From positions 62,001 to 126,000 of the forward strand of contig NZ_JASAOI010000002.1 of the NCBI RefSeq assembly GCF_029953285.1: DNA of 64,000 bases, in the 5' to 3' direction. Source of the stretch: Yinghuangia seranimata. GTDB taxonomy: Bacteria > Actinomycetota > Actinomycetes > Streptomycetales > Streptomycetaceae. Under the pieces are notes generated by a model. The model saw nothing but the letters and a program-made list of their open reading frames with translations. It made no database searches and was not told where the DNA came from. The translations under genes were made by a program, and so were the position numbers. Below, one piece after another: positions 17,081 through 25,751 of the stretch (position 1 is the stretch's first letter; the number at the start of each line of letters is the position of its first letter).

Positions 17081-17794
17081 ATGCACGACATCCGGGCACT
17101 GGCGATCGACTTCAGCGGAACGCTGGCATGGCCGGGACCCAACCCCGACGCGTCCCTCGTCGCGTCCGTGCTCGCGGACCTGCTGGGCCGGCCGCTCCCG
17201 GCGGCCTTCCGGGAAGCGTTCGACGCGGTCGAGGACGAGGTCGCCCGGGCCGACCGGCGGGCGCACACGCACACCGCGTTCGCCACGGTGATCGCGCAGG
17301 CGGCGGCCCGGTCCGGCGCCGACGTCCCCGACCCGGTCGCGGCCGCCGAAGCCGTGTTCGCCGCGGTGCCCGATGCGGCCGTGGACCCCGAGGCGGCGGC
17401 CGCCGTGCGGCGGCTGCACCGGCGCGGCTGGCGGTGCGTCCTGGCGTGCAACACCGAGCGTTCGCTCCGCGCCCGGAAGGCGACGCTCACCGCGGCCGGG
17501 ATCGCGCACTGCTTCGCCGACGCGGTGCTGTCCTGCGAGATCGGCTACCGCAAGCCGCACCCGCGGTTCTACGCCGCCGTCGTGGCGGCCTGCGGGGTCC
17601 CGGCCGAGCACATCCTGTTCGTGGGTGACAACCTCGCCAAGGACGTCTTCGGCCCGCGCGCGCACGGGTTCCAGTCCGTGCACGTGCCGCGCGCGGACCG
17701 CCGCGACGGGGTGGACCTGTCACGCCCGGACACGCTCCGGCACATCTCGGAACTGCCCGACTACCTCGGGGCCCTCGGCGCCGTCCCCGTCTAG
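17081..17794 (+). CDS. HAD-superfamily protein with altered motif I
   Basis: 237 residues. Motif I is DFSGTL: the nucleophile Asp10 is present, but the general acid/base Asp expected two residues later is Ser12. Motif II is ACNTE, motif III carries Lys in YRKPHPRFY, and motif IV is GDNLAKDV. The cap is a small helical insert between motifs I and II. Phosphatases of this superfamily need the second Asp, so this protein may have another activity or be a binding protein. Start ATG 17081 follows GAAGGGGGG. Its 3' end overlaps the convergent ATP-grasp gene by 75 bp. Confidence 0.85.
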   Translation: MHDIRALAIDFSGTLAWPGPNPDASLVASVLADLLGRPLPAAFREAFDAVEDEVARADRRAHTHTAFATVIAQAAARSGADVPDPVAAAEAVFAAVPDAAVDPEAAAAVRRLHRRGWRCVLACNTERSLRARKATLTAAGIAHCFADAVLSCEIGYRKPHPRFYAAVVAACGVPAEHILFVGDNLAKDVFGPRAHGFQSVHVPRADRRDGVDLSRPDTLRHISELPDYLGALGAVPV

Positions 17795-18550
17795 CACGCG
17801 CGGTGTCAGGTCGGCCAGCGCCTCGGCCGCGCCGGGCAGGCCGCTGAAGCCGGGGAAGGCGTTGACGTCGACGACCACGGGCCCCGCGTCGCTGGCGATG
17901 ATGTCGACGCCGTACACGCGCAGCCCGAACGCGCCGCCGACGGCGCGGGCGAGGTCGAGCCGGTCCGACGGCACGTTCGGCACGGGCACGGTGTGCTTGG
18001 GGTCGCCCGCCGCGCCGTCCAGCGGAGGCCGCCGCAGGCCGGCGAAGACCCGGTCGCCGATGACCCAGAACTTGTGGTCCCAGCCGTCGCCCTCGGCGAA
18101 CTCCTGCGCGATCACCGGCTCGTCCCGCCACCCGGCGGCGCGCAGGTCGGCGGCCTCGCCGACGACGGGCAGCGGTTCGTCGTGCCGGCAGTACCGGCTC
18201 TTCATGATGAGCCGACCGGGCGCCGACACCGCGGCGCCGCGCGGGTACACGTGCGTCACGGGGAACGGCAGCCCGGCGGCGCGCGCCTGCGCGGCCATCG
18301 CCGCGCGGTCCACGCAGGCCTCGGTCGCTGCCACGGTGTTGCACACCGCGGCGCCCAGGGCCTCGGCCCGGCGTCCGAGCCGGAGCGCCCGCGGGGTGCG
18401 CGACTTCAGCAGGTACAGGTCGGCGGAGAGGTCGGGTCGGCGGGCGCCGGGGTGCTGCCACGCCACCTCGTGGCCGCGGGCGCGCATCAGCGCCGCGTAC
18501 TCCACCAGCATGGCGTGGTCGTCCCGCTCGACGATGACGGCGATCCTCAC
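17720..18550 (-). CDS. RimK-like ATP-grasp ligase (second of a tandem pair)
   Basis: 276 residues. The ATP-grasp core is visible: an N-terminal pre-grasp domain (MRIAVIVERDDHAMLVEYAAL), Lys in LIMKSRYCR, hinge AQEFAEGDGWDHKFWVI, and the Mg-binding YGVDIIASDAGPVVVDVNAFPGF (the D...N-x-N-type motif). Such enzymes form amide or peptide bonds through acyl phosphates. It starts at GTG 18550 with a 4-base overlap (GTGA) with the stop codon of the first ATP-grasp gene, so the two are coupled. The last 25 codons overlap the HAD gene on the other strand. No carrier protein, precursor peptide or other ligase is adjacent. Confidence 0.85.
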   Translation of the reverse strand: MRIAVIVERDDHAMLVEYAALMRARGHEVAWQHPGARRPDLSADLYLLKSRTPRALRLGRRAEALGAAVCNTVAATEACVDRAAMAAQARAAGLPFPVTHVYPRGAAVSAPGRLIMKSRYCRHDEPLPVVGEAADLRAAGWRDEPVIAQEFAEGDGWDHKFWVIGDRVFAGLRRPPLDGAAGDPKHTVPVPNVPSDRLDLARAVGGAFGLRVYGVDIIASDAGPVVVDVNAFPGFSGLPGAAEALADLTPRVLDGDGAEGPEVVGQFRDVPERVRA

Positions 18551-19392
18551 ACGGCCGTCCAGGAACGGCCCTGCGGCGGGACGACCGGGCGTGCCGCCAG
18601 CCGCAGGATGGTGCGGGCCACGCGGTCGACGGCGTCGGGTACGGCGCGGAAGCTCGGGAAGTCGTTGACGTCCACGACCACCCAGCCGTCCGGGCCCTCC
18701 ACGACGTCCACGCCGAACAGGTCGAGGCCGAACACCTCGCCGATGCCCGCGACCGTGCGCGCCATGTCGTCCGGTACCGGCACCTCGCGCGGGCGGACCG
18801 CGCGATCCGGGTGCAGCGGCGAGGTGCGCAGCGTCGCGTGGATGTCCCCGCCGAGGCTGTAGACCTTGTAGTCGACGCCCGAGTTGGGGACGTACGACTG
18901 CACCAGGACCGCGCCCGTCCCACGCAGAGCGTCCCGCGCCGCGGCCAGTTCGTCCGGGGTGCGGACGAGGTGGACCGACTTGCCCGCGTGCCCGGCGACC
19001 GGTTTCACGACGATCGGATACCGGTCGGGGTCCACCACGTCGACGACGTCCGCCACCGCCGCGTACAGCGTCTCCGGCACCGGCAGCGCGCACCGCCGGG
19101 CCACCGCGGCCGCGACCGCCTTGTCGCGGACCGAGCGCACCGCCCGCGCGTCGTTGATCGTGGTGATCCCGCAGGCAGCCGCGGCGTCGAGCAGGCTCAG
19201 GCCGGGGCCTTCGGAGACGGTCTTGAGGATCCACGCGTCGTGCCCGCGCCGCCGCAGGACGTCTAGCGGTACCAGCGACCGGCCGGGCTCGACGACGTCG
19301 ACCTCGTGGCCCCACGCGGACAACCGCCCGATGAGGTCGAGCGGCATGCCGTCACGCCGGTACTTGTCCTCGACCAGGAAGCAGAGCTTCAC
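18547..19392 (-). CDS. RimK-like ATP-grasp ligase (first of a tandem pair)
   Basis: 281 residues. The N-terminus is KLCFLVEDKYRRDGMPLDLI; ATP-grasp motifs are IVVKPVAGHAGKSVHLV, QSYVPNSGVDYKVYSLGG and FGVDVVEGPDGWVVVDVNDFPSF. It resembles LysX/RimK-type ligases, and resembles the downstream gene only in domain order. The start at GTG 19392 is chosen because the longer frame from 19551 adds an Arg/Gly-rich, non-conserved leader; the RBS is weak. The pair is divergent from a TTA-containing phosphoesterase gene across a 204-base gap. The two ligases may add two units to one acceptor molecule. Confidence 0.85.
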   Translation of the reverse strand: MKLCFLVEDKYRRDGMPLDLIGRLSAWGHEVDVVEPGRSLVPLDVLRRRGHDAWILKTVSEGPGLSLLDAAAACGITTINDARAVRSVRDKAVAAAVARRCALPVPETLYAAVADVVDVVDPDRYPIVVKPVAGHAGKSVHLVRTPDELAAARDALRGTGAVLVQSYVPNSGVDYKVYSLGGDIHATLRTSPLHPDRAVRPREVPVPDDMARTVAGIGEVFGLDLFGVDVVEGPDGWVVVDVNDFPSFRAVPDAVDRVARTILRLAARPVVPPQGRSWTAV

Positions 19393-19596
19393 ACCGCCAC
19401 ACCCGTCCGCCGTGGCCGCGACCCGGCCGGTGGAAATACGCCGCGACAAGGATTCCACTCCGGCGCGCACGACGGCGCCCCGCCCACCGCTCACCCGTGC
19501 TCCGGCACGCGGGCCGCCGACTCGTGCCCGACAGGCGGCGCGGTGTGCCACGCTCGCGATGTGCCGAAAGCCGGCACGCGAGAGGGGGATGCGCAG

Positions 19597-20475
19597 ATGA
19601 AGATCGCGTTCTTAGGGGATGTCCACGGCTGTGTGCTGCACGCGCTCGGTGCCGCCGTGATGCTGCAGGCCCGGCGCGGGGTCCGGCTCGACGCCGTGGT
19701 GCAGGTGGGGGACCTCGGCGCCTATCCGACGCCCGAGCGGTACGACGAGCCGAGCCGGCGGTTCGGCCGGGACCACCCGGCGCAGGGCGACTTCGTCCGG
19801 CTGCTCGACCCGGCGCCGGGGTTCGCGGAAGGCGTCCGCGCGGCCCTCGACGAGGTCCCGGCGGTGCTGTTCGTCAGCGGCAACCACGAGGACCACGAGT
19901 GGCTGGACGGGCTGCACGAGGCCGCGGGCGCGGACGTCGTGCCGGTGGATCCGCTGGGCGCGTACCGGCATGTGGCCTGCGGCAACGTGGTGGACGTCGC
20001 GGGGGAGCGGACGGCGTTCCTCGGCCTCATCGAGTCCCCCGGATACATGGACTTCGAGCCCGACGCGTACGACCGGCTGATGGCCGCCGAGCCCGGCGGC
20101 GTGGACGTCCTGGTCACCCACGACGGCCCGTACGGCATGTCGCAGAACCGCCACGGCGAGGTCCAGGGGTCTGCCAAGCTGACCCGGCTCATCGAGCACC
20201 TCCAGCCGCGGTTCCACATCAGCGGCCACTACCACCACCCCAACGGGCCGCGCTATTACGGGCGGACGACGTCGTTCGCGCTGGCGCAGCTGGTGCGGCC
20301 GCGGGTGACCAAGTGGGATCCGGAGCCCGTCAACCCCGAGCAGCGGGTGACGGACGGGAGCGTCGGCCTGCTCGACACCGAGACGGGCGTGTTCGAGTAC
20401 ATCGACGACGCGTGGCTCACCGAGGTGTGCGGGGACAGCCTGGACCTGGCCGGACTGGTCGCCGCGGCGCGCTGA
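19597..20475 (+). CDS. calcineurin-like metallophosphoesterase
   Basis: 292 residues with all metallophosphoesterase blocks: GDVHG (Asp8, His10), VVQVGDLG (Asp39), SGNHED (Asn96, His97), VTHDGPYG and ISGHYHHP. The dimetal phosphoesterase may act on a phosphomonoester, diester or nucleotide. Codon 6 is TTA (19612-19614), the rarest codon in this type of genome, so synthesis is probably tied to the bldA tRNA and late growth. ATG 19597 follows GAGAGGGGG. It is divergent from the tandem ATP-grasp pair, suggesting a link with their product. Confidence 0.88.
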   Translation: MKIAFLGDVHGCVLHALGAAVMLQARRGVRLDAVVQVGDLGAYPTPERYDEPSRRFGRDHPAQGDFVRLLDPAPGFAEGVRAALDEVPAVLFVSGNHEDHEWLDGLHEAAGADVVPVDPLGAYRHVACGNVVDVAGERTAFLGLIESPGYMDFEPDAYDRLMAAEPGGVDVLVTHDGPYGMSQNRHGEVQGSAKLTRLIEHLQPRFHISGHYHHPNGPRYYGRTTSFALAQLVRPRVTKWDPEPVNPEQRVTDGSVGLLDTETGVFEYIDDAWLTEVCGDSLDLAGLVAAAR

Positions 20476-20654
20476 CGCCCGGTTCCGAACGGCGCGACCC
20501 GTGGGTGCGTGGTGACGCGGAAAACAGTGCTGCGTCATCCACCGCGCACGGGGTAGCGGCGCTCTGCGGGCGACCCGCCGAACGGCACGGCGCCCGGCAC
20601 CTAACACGCCTGACAGCGCGAGAGCGGGTGACGGACCAGCGGCACACGAGCCGG

Positions 20655-20701
20655 TTGTGACACACAGCTTCAGCACATAGTTCCCGTGACACCCGTGACA
20701 C
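20655..20701 (+). promoter_or_regulatory. candidate promoter and GTGACAC repeats upstream of the peptide ABC operon
   Basis: TTGTGA (20655-20660) and TAGTTC (20678-20683) are separated by 17 bases and could be the -35 and -10 of the operon starting at 20772. The direct repeat GTGACAC occurs at 20657, 20686 and 20695, overlapping the -35 box and the start region, as an operator would. Confidence 0.35.
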
Positions 20702-20771
20702 AGGCGCCTCTTCGCTGACCCGAAGCTCGGGGTGGGCGCCGGTCTCCGCAAGCCTGGGAGGCTGCGCAGCG

Positions 20772-21770
20772 ATGGTCAGTCCCGTCGAATTCCCCGAGTC
20801 GGCCGAAGAGGCGCGTCCGGAAGCGACGCTCTCCGGCGTCTCCTCGCAGGCCGTCGAGGGGCGTTCGCCCTGGCAGATCGCCTGGGTGCGGTTCAAGCGG
20901 GACCGCTGGGCGGTCGCCGGCGGCATCGTCGCCGGCTGCCTGGTCCTCATGGCGCTGCTGGCCAAGCCGATCGAGCGCATCTTCTCCCTCGACCCGAACA
21001 GGTTCCACCAGGATCTGATCAACCCCGAGCTGCTGCGCCCCAAGGGCGCCCTCGGCGGCATCAGCTGGGACCACCCGCTGGGGGTCGAGCCGCAGTTCGG
21101 CCGCGACCTGCTCGCCCGCATCATCGAGGGCTCGTGGGTGTCGCTCGCGGTGGCGTTCGGCGCGACGCTGCTGTCCGTCGTCCTCGGCGTGGTCTTCGGG
21201 GTGACCGCGGGCTACTACGGAGGCTGGGTCGACAGCGTGATCAGCCGCCTCATGGACATCTTCCTCGCGTTCCCGTTGCTTCTGTTCGCCATCGCGCTGT
21301 CCGCGTCCCTGCAGAACGGCGCGTTCGGACTGCACGGCCTCACGCTGCACATCAGCGTCCTGATCTTCGTCATCGGCTTCTTCAGCTGGCCCTATATGGG
21401 CCGCATCATCCGCGGCCAGACGCTGTCGCTGCGCTCGCGGGAGTTCGTCGACGCGGCGCGCAGCCTGGGCGCACGCGGCCCGTACATCCTCTTCCGCGAA
21501 CTGCTTCCCAACCTCGTCGCGCCGATCATCGTGTACGCGACGCTGCTGATCCCGACGAACATCCTGTTCGAGGCCGGCCTGAGTTTCCTCGGCGTCGGCA
21601 TCCAACCGCCGCAGGCGTCCTGGGGCGGCATGCTCAACCAGGCCGTGAGCCTCTACCAGGCCGACCCGGAGTTCATGATCGTGCCCGGCCTCGCCATCTT
21701 CGTCACCGTCCTGGCGTTCAACCTGCTCGGCGACGGGCTGCGCGACGCCCTCGACCCGCGGGGCCTGTGA
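20772..21770 (+). CDS. oligopeptide/dipeptide ABC transporter permease (DppC-like)
   Basis: 332 residues. A cytosolic N-terminal extension of about 45 residues precedes a first transmembrane helix (VAGGIVAGCLVLMALL). An extracytoplasmic loop with DHPLGVEPQFGRDLLARII is the DppC/OppC signature. The permease core follows, with the EAA motif EFVDAARSLGARGPYILFRELLPN contacting the ATPases. ATG 20772 has GGGAGG upstream. It is the first gene of a five-gene operon whose order (permease C, binding protein, permease B, ATPase D, ATPase F) differs from the classical A-B-C-D-F order. Confidence 0.9.
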   Translation: MVSPVEFPESAEEARPEATLSGVSSQAVEGRSPWQIAWVRFKRDRWAVAGGIVAGCLVLMALLAKPIERIFSLDPNRFHQDLINPELLRPKGALGGISWDHPLGVEPQFGRDLLARIIEGSWVSLAVAFGATLLSVVLGVVFGVTAGYYGGWVDSVISRLMDIFLAFPLLLFAIALSASLQNGAFGLHGLTLHISVLIFVIGFFSWPYMGRIIRGQTLSLRSREFVDAARSLGARGPYILFRELLPNLVAPIIVYATLLIPTNILFEAGLSFLGVGIQPPQASWGGMLNQAVSLYQADPEFMIVPGLAIFVTVLAFNLLGDGLRDALDPRGL

Positions 21771-21844
21771 TGTCGCCCGGCGACCCGCGCGCTCCGCGCC
21801 CTACCGCGTCCCATCCAGCTCACCGTTCCGAGAGGAGTCAGACC

Positions 21845-23668
21845 ATGCCCGGCAGTACGAAACGCGTCCGGCGACGGACGGGGGGACGCCGGGGGAAGAC
21901 CGCAGCGATCATCGCCGTGGCCGCCACGGGTGCGCTCGTGATGACCTCGTGCGGATCGTCCGGGGGAAGCAGCACCAGCAGCGGTGCCGGCCCGTCGGGG
22001 TCCTCGGCCAAGGCCGAGTTCAACGCGGGCAACAAGGGGATCGTCAACGAGTCGGACCACGCCGGCGGCACGGTCACGTACCAGCTGTCCAGCACGCCCG
22101 ACTCGATGGACCCGGGCAACACGTACTACGCGTTCATGTGGGACTTTTCGCGGCTGTACACGCGTGCGCTCACCACGTTCCAGCCGGCTCCCGGGCAGGA
22201 CGGGCTCAAGCTCGTCCCGGACCTGGCCTCCGGCCTCGGCGCGCCGAGCGACGGCGGACGGACGTGGACGTACCACATCAGGCCCGACCTGAAGTACTCC
22301 GACGGCACGCCGATCACCACGGCCGACGTCAAGTACGCCGTCGAGCGCAGCAACTTCGCCCCCGAGGCGCTGTCCAACGGGCCGACGTACTTCCACCAGT
22401 ACCTGCAGGACAACACCCCGGCCTACCAGGGGCCGTACAAGGACAAGACGGGCGGCCTCAACTCCATTGAGACACCCGACGCGACCACCATCGTCTTCCA
22501 CCTCAACCAGCCCTTCGCGGACTTCGACTACCTGGTGAGCAGCCCGGAGACCGCGCCGGTTCCGCAGGCGAAGGACAACGGCTCCGACTACGTCAAGAAC
22601 GTGGTGGCGTCCGGCTCGTACATGTTCGCGTCCTACCAGGACGGCGTCGGCGCCAGCCTGGTCAAGAACCCGAACTGGAACCCGGCCAGCGACCCGATCC
22701 GCAAGCAGTACCCGGACCGGATCAACGTGCAGTTCAACATCGCGCAGACCACGGTCGACAACAACCTGATCGCGGGCAACGCGACGATGGACCTCGCCGG
22801 AGCCGGAATGGCGGCGGCCACTCAGGCCACCGTCCTCGGCAACCCGCAGCAGAAGGCACACGTCGACGACGCCGTCAGCGGTGCGCTCGCCTATGTGGCG
22901 ATGTCCACCAACGTCGCGCCGCTCGACAACGTCCACTGCCGGCAGGCGGTGGAATACGCCATCGACAAGCAGTCGGTGCAGACCGCCACCGGCGGGCCGA
23001 TCCGCGGTGAGATCGCGAGCACGATCCTGCCGACCTCGGTCAGCGGATACACGCCGTACAACGCGTACCCGACCACCGACAACAAGGGCGCGAACTCGCC
23101 CGACGGCCTCCAGAAGGCCAAGGACCAGCTCGCGCAGTGCGGCCACCCCGACGGCTTCAGCACCAACCTCTCGGCACGCTCCGACCGGCCGAACGAGGTC
23201 GCCATCGCGCAGGCCGTCCAAGCCTCCCTGAAGCAGGTGGGAATCAACGTCAACATCCAGCAGTACCCGTCGGGCAAGTACTTCACCGACAACGCGGGAG
23301 CTCCGGCGTTCGTCCACGCCAACGACCTCGGCCTGATGATGATGGCCTGGGCCCCTGACTGGCCGACCGGCTACGGCTTCCTGGAACAGATCCTGGACGG
23401 CAACGCGATCAAGGCGTCCGGGAACAGCAACCTGTCCGAGTTGAACGACCCCAACGTCAACCAGATGCTGGCGGCCGCGATCTCCAACACCGACAACGCC
23501 GCGCGCACCGCGGCGTGGGGTGACATCGACAAGGCGGCCATGCAGCAGGCCCCGCTGGTCCCGCTGCTGTACCGCCTCGACCCGCTGTACCGACCGGACG
23601 CCGCGACCAACGTGTTCGTGACGCCGGCGTACGGCATGTACGACTACCTGCTCGTCGGCACCAAGTAA
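21845..23668 (+). CDS. peptide ABC transporter substrate-binding lipoprotein (SBP_bac_5)
   Basis: 607 residues. A twin-basic, hydrophobic signal peptide ends in lipobox LVMTS|C (Cys36), followed by a Ser/Gly linker. The mature part is the family-5 peptide-binding fold: TPDSMDPGNTYYAF, DLKYSDGTPITTADVKYAVERS, HCRQAVEYAIDKQSV and a C-terminal QQAPLVPLLYRLDPLY. Its position between two permease genes and the AGAGGAG RBS make it part of the importer operon. It should be anchored in the outer face of the membrane and set ligand choice, most likely short peptides. Confidence 0.9.
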   Translation: MPGSTKRVRRRTGGRRGKTAAIIAVAATGALVMTSCGSSGGSSTSSGAGPSGSSAKAEFNAGNKGIVNESDHAGGTVTYQLSSTPDSMDPGNTYYAFMWDFSRLYTRALTTFQPAPGQDGLKLVPDLASGLGAPSDGGRTWTYHIRPDLKYSDGTPITTADVKYAVERSNFAPEALSNGPTYFHQYLQDNTPAYQGPYKDKTGGLNSIETPDATTIVFHLNQPFADFDYLVSSPETAPVPQAKDNGSDYVKNVVASGSYMFASYQDGVGASLVKNPNWNPASDPIRKQYPDRINVQFNIAQTTVDNNLIAGNATMDLAGAGMAAATQATVLGNPQQKAHVDDAVSGALAYVAMSTNVAPLDNVHCRQAVEYAIDKQSVQTATGGPIRGEIASTILPTSVSGYTPYNAYPTTDNKGANSPDGLQKAKDQLAQCGHPDGFSTNLSARSDRPNEVAIAQAVQASLKQVGINVNIQQYPSGKYFTDNAGAPAFVHANDLGLMMMAWAPDWPTGYGFLEQILDGNAIKASGNSNLSELNDPNVNQMLAAAISNTDNAARTAAWGDIDKAAMQQAPLVPLLYRLDPLYRPDAATNVFVTPAYGMYDYLLVGTK

Positions 23669-23710
23669 CCGGTGCCGTCGGGCGGTAGCCCGAAACCCGG
23701 GTGACGGGTC

Positions 23711-24721
23711 GTGGGTGCATACGTCATACGACGCACGCTGGCGGCGATACTGCTGCTGTTTGTCGTGAGCGCCATCACGTTCGCGATTTTCTTCCTGGTG
23801 CCGCGCCTCGCCGGGGAGTCCAGCTCGCAGCTCGCCGCACAGTACGTCGGCCGCGACCCGAGCCCGGAGGCGCTCGCGGCGGTCAAGAAGAACCTCGGGT
23901 TCGACCAGCCGCTCTACACGCAGTACTGGCAGTTCATCCACGGCATCTTCGCCGGCCGCACGTTCCACTACGGGCCGGACGCGTCGCACTGCGCGGTGCC
24001 GTGCTTCGGCTACTCGTTCAAGACCCACCTGCCGGTGTGGCCGCAGATCACGCAGCGGCTGCCCGTCACGCTGTCCCTCGCCTTCGGCGCCGCGGTGATC
24101 TGGGTCTTCACCGGCGTCACGATCGGCGTCATCTCGGCGCTCAAGCGCGGAAGCATCTTCGACCGGCTGTCGATGGGCATCGCCCTCGCCGGCGTGTCGC
24201 TCCCGATCTTCTTCACCGCGCTGGTGTCGCTCTCGCTGTTCAGCTACAAGTGGGCGATCTTCCCCAACCTGCACTACGTACCACTGACACAGGATCCGGT
24301 CGCCTGGGCGAAGAACCTCGTCCTGCCCTGGGTGACCCTTGCCTTCCTCTATTCGGCCCTATACGCCCGGCTGACGCGCGCCGGGATGCTCGAGACGATG
24401 GCCGAGGACTACATCCGCACCGCACGCGCGAAAGGGCTGAACGAGCGCGTCGTCGTCGTACGGCACGGCCTGCGCGCGGCCCTCACCCCGATCGTCACGA
24501 TCTTCGGCCTCGACCTGGGGTTGCTGCTCGGCGGCGCGGTGCTCACCGAGACGGCGTTCTCACTCCCGGGGGTGGGGCAGTACGCCGTCCAAGCGATCAA
24601 CGAGAACGACCTGCCCAAGATCATGGCGGTCACCACGCTCGCGGCGTTCTTCATCGTCATCGCGAACCTGCTCGTCGACATCCTGTACGTCGTCCTCGAC
24701 CCGCGCGTGCGATATTCGTGA
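23711..24721 (+). CDS. oligopeptide/dipeptide ABC transporter permease (DppB-like)
   Basis: 336 residues, beginning GAYVIRRTLAAILLLFVVSAITFAIFFLVP as in DppB/OppB proteins. It has about six transmembrane helices and EAA loop DYIRTARAKGLNERVVVVRHGLRAAL. A periplasmic loop contains a two-Cys segment (SHCAVPCFG) that could form a disulfide. Start GTG 23711. It follows the binding-protein gene by 42 bases and precedes the first ATPase by 7 bases. Confidence 0.9.
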   Translation: MGAYVIRRTLAAILLLFVVSAITFAIFFLVPRLAGESSSQLAAQYVGRDPSPEALAAVKKNLGFDQPLYTQYWQFIHGIFAGRTFHYGPDASHCAVPCFGYSFKTHLPVWPQITQRLPVTLSLAFGAAVIWVFTGVTIGVISALKRGSIFDRLSMGIALAGVSLPIFFTALVSLSLFSYKWAIFPNLHYVPLTQDPVAWAKNLVLPWVTLAFLYSALYARLTRAGMLETMAEDYIRTARAKGLNERVVVVRHGLRAALTPIVTIFGLDLGLLLGGAVLTETAFSLPGVGQYAVQAINENDLPKIMAVTTLAAFFIVIANLLVDILYVVLDPRVRYS

Positions 24722-24728
24722 GGCCGCC

Positions 24729-25751
24729 ATGAGTTTCCTCGAAGTAGACGACCTGCACGTCACGTTCAGCACCGAGGACGGCGTGGTCCGCGCCGTGGAC
24801 GGACTGTCCTTCGGCCTCGAACAGGGCCGCACGCTCGGCATCGTCGGCGAGTCAGGCTCCGGCAAGTCTGTCACCTCGCTGGCCGTCATGGGACTGCACC
24901 GCAGCGCACGCGTGAACATCAACGGCCGGATCCTGCTCGACGGGCAGGAACTGGTCGGCGCCTCCCCGGAGGCCGTGCGGCGGCTGCGCGGGCGGCGCAT
25001 GGCGATGATCTTCCAGGACCCGCTCACGTCGCTGCACCCCTTCTACACGGTCGGGCGGCAGATCGACGAGGCCTACAAGGTCCACCACCCGAAGGCCGGC
25101 CGCCACGAGGCCCGCACGCGCACCGTCGAGATGCTGCGCCGCGTCGGCATCCCGCAGCCCGACCGCCGCGCCAACGACTACCCGCACCAGTTCTCCGGCG
25201 GCATGCGGCAGCGCGCGATGATCGCCATGGCGCTCGTCAACGACCCGGACCTGCTCATCGCCGACGAGCCGACCACGGCGCTCGACGTCACCGTGCAGGC
25301 GCAGATCCTCGACCTGATCCGGGACCTCCAGCAGGAGTTCGGCTCCGCCGTCATGATCATCACGCACGACCTGGGCGTCGTCGCCGAACTCGCCGACGAC
25401 GTCCTGGTGATGTACGCCGGCAAGAGCGCCGAGACCGGCCCCGCCGAATCGGTGTTCAACCGGCCCCAGCACCCGTACACGTGGGGGCTGCTCAGCTCCG
25501 TCCCGCGCATGGACCGCGAGCGGCAGGAACGGCTCGTGCCCATCACCGGGCAGCCGCCGAGCCTGATCCGGGTGCCGGAAGGGTGCCCGTTCCACCCGAG
25601 GTGCCCGTACGCGAAGCTCAACGGCACACGCTCGTTCGACGAGGTGCCGAAGCTGCGCGAGACGGGCGAGCCGGGGCACCTCGTGGCGTGCCACCTCGAA
25701 GCGGAGGTCCGCGCACGGGTGTTCCGCGAGGAGGTGCGACCGCGGCTATGA
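24729..25751 (+). CDS. oligopeptide/dipeptide ABC transporter ATPase (DppD-like)
   Basis: 340 residues: Walker [10 protein letters not shown]-loop FQDPLTSL, signature [10 protein letters not shown], Walker [13 protein letters not shown] and H-loop ITHDLGVV. The C-terminal oligopeptide-transporter extension has the Cys pattern [11 protein letters not shown] and a later Cys (VACHLEA); in characterised homologues this region can bind an iron-sulfur cluster. It powers the importer with the next gene, which it overlaps by ATGA. Confidence 0.92.
   Translation: MSFLEVDDLHVTFSTEDGVVRAVDGLSFGLEQGRTLGIVGESGSGKSVTSLAVMGLHRSARVNINGRILLDGQELVGASPEAVRRLRGRRMAMIFQDPLTSLHPFYTVGRQIDEAYKVHHPKAGRHEARTRTVEMLRRVGIPQPDRRANDYPHQFSGGMRQRAMIAMALVNDPDLLIADEPTTALDVTVQAQILDLIRDLQQEFGSAVMIITHDLGVVAELADDVLVMYAGKSAETGPAESVFNRPQHPYTWGLLSSVPRMDRERQERLVPITGQPPSLIRVPEGCPFHPRCPYAKLNGTRSFDEVPKLRETGEPGHLVACHLEAEVRARVFREEVRPRL

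Noticed and set aside
17720-19596. Graspetide (RiPP) cluster with a precursor peptide near the ATP-grasp pair
   Set aside because: I found no small frame with a repeated Thr/Glu/Asp/Lys core in the flanking gaps. The neighbouring genes are enzymes in tight spacing.
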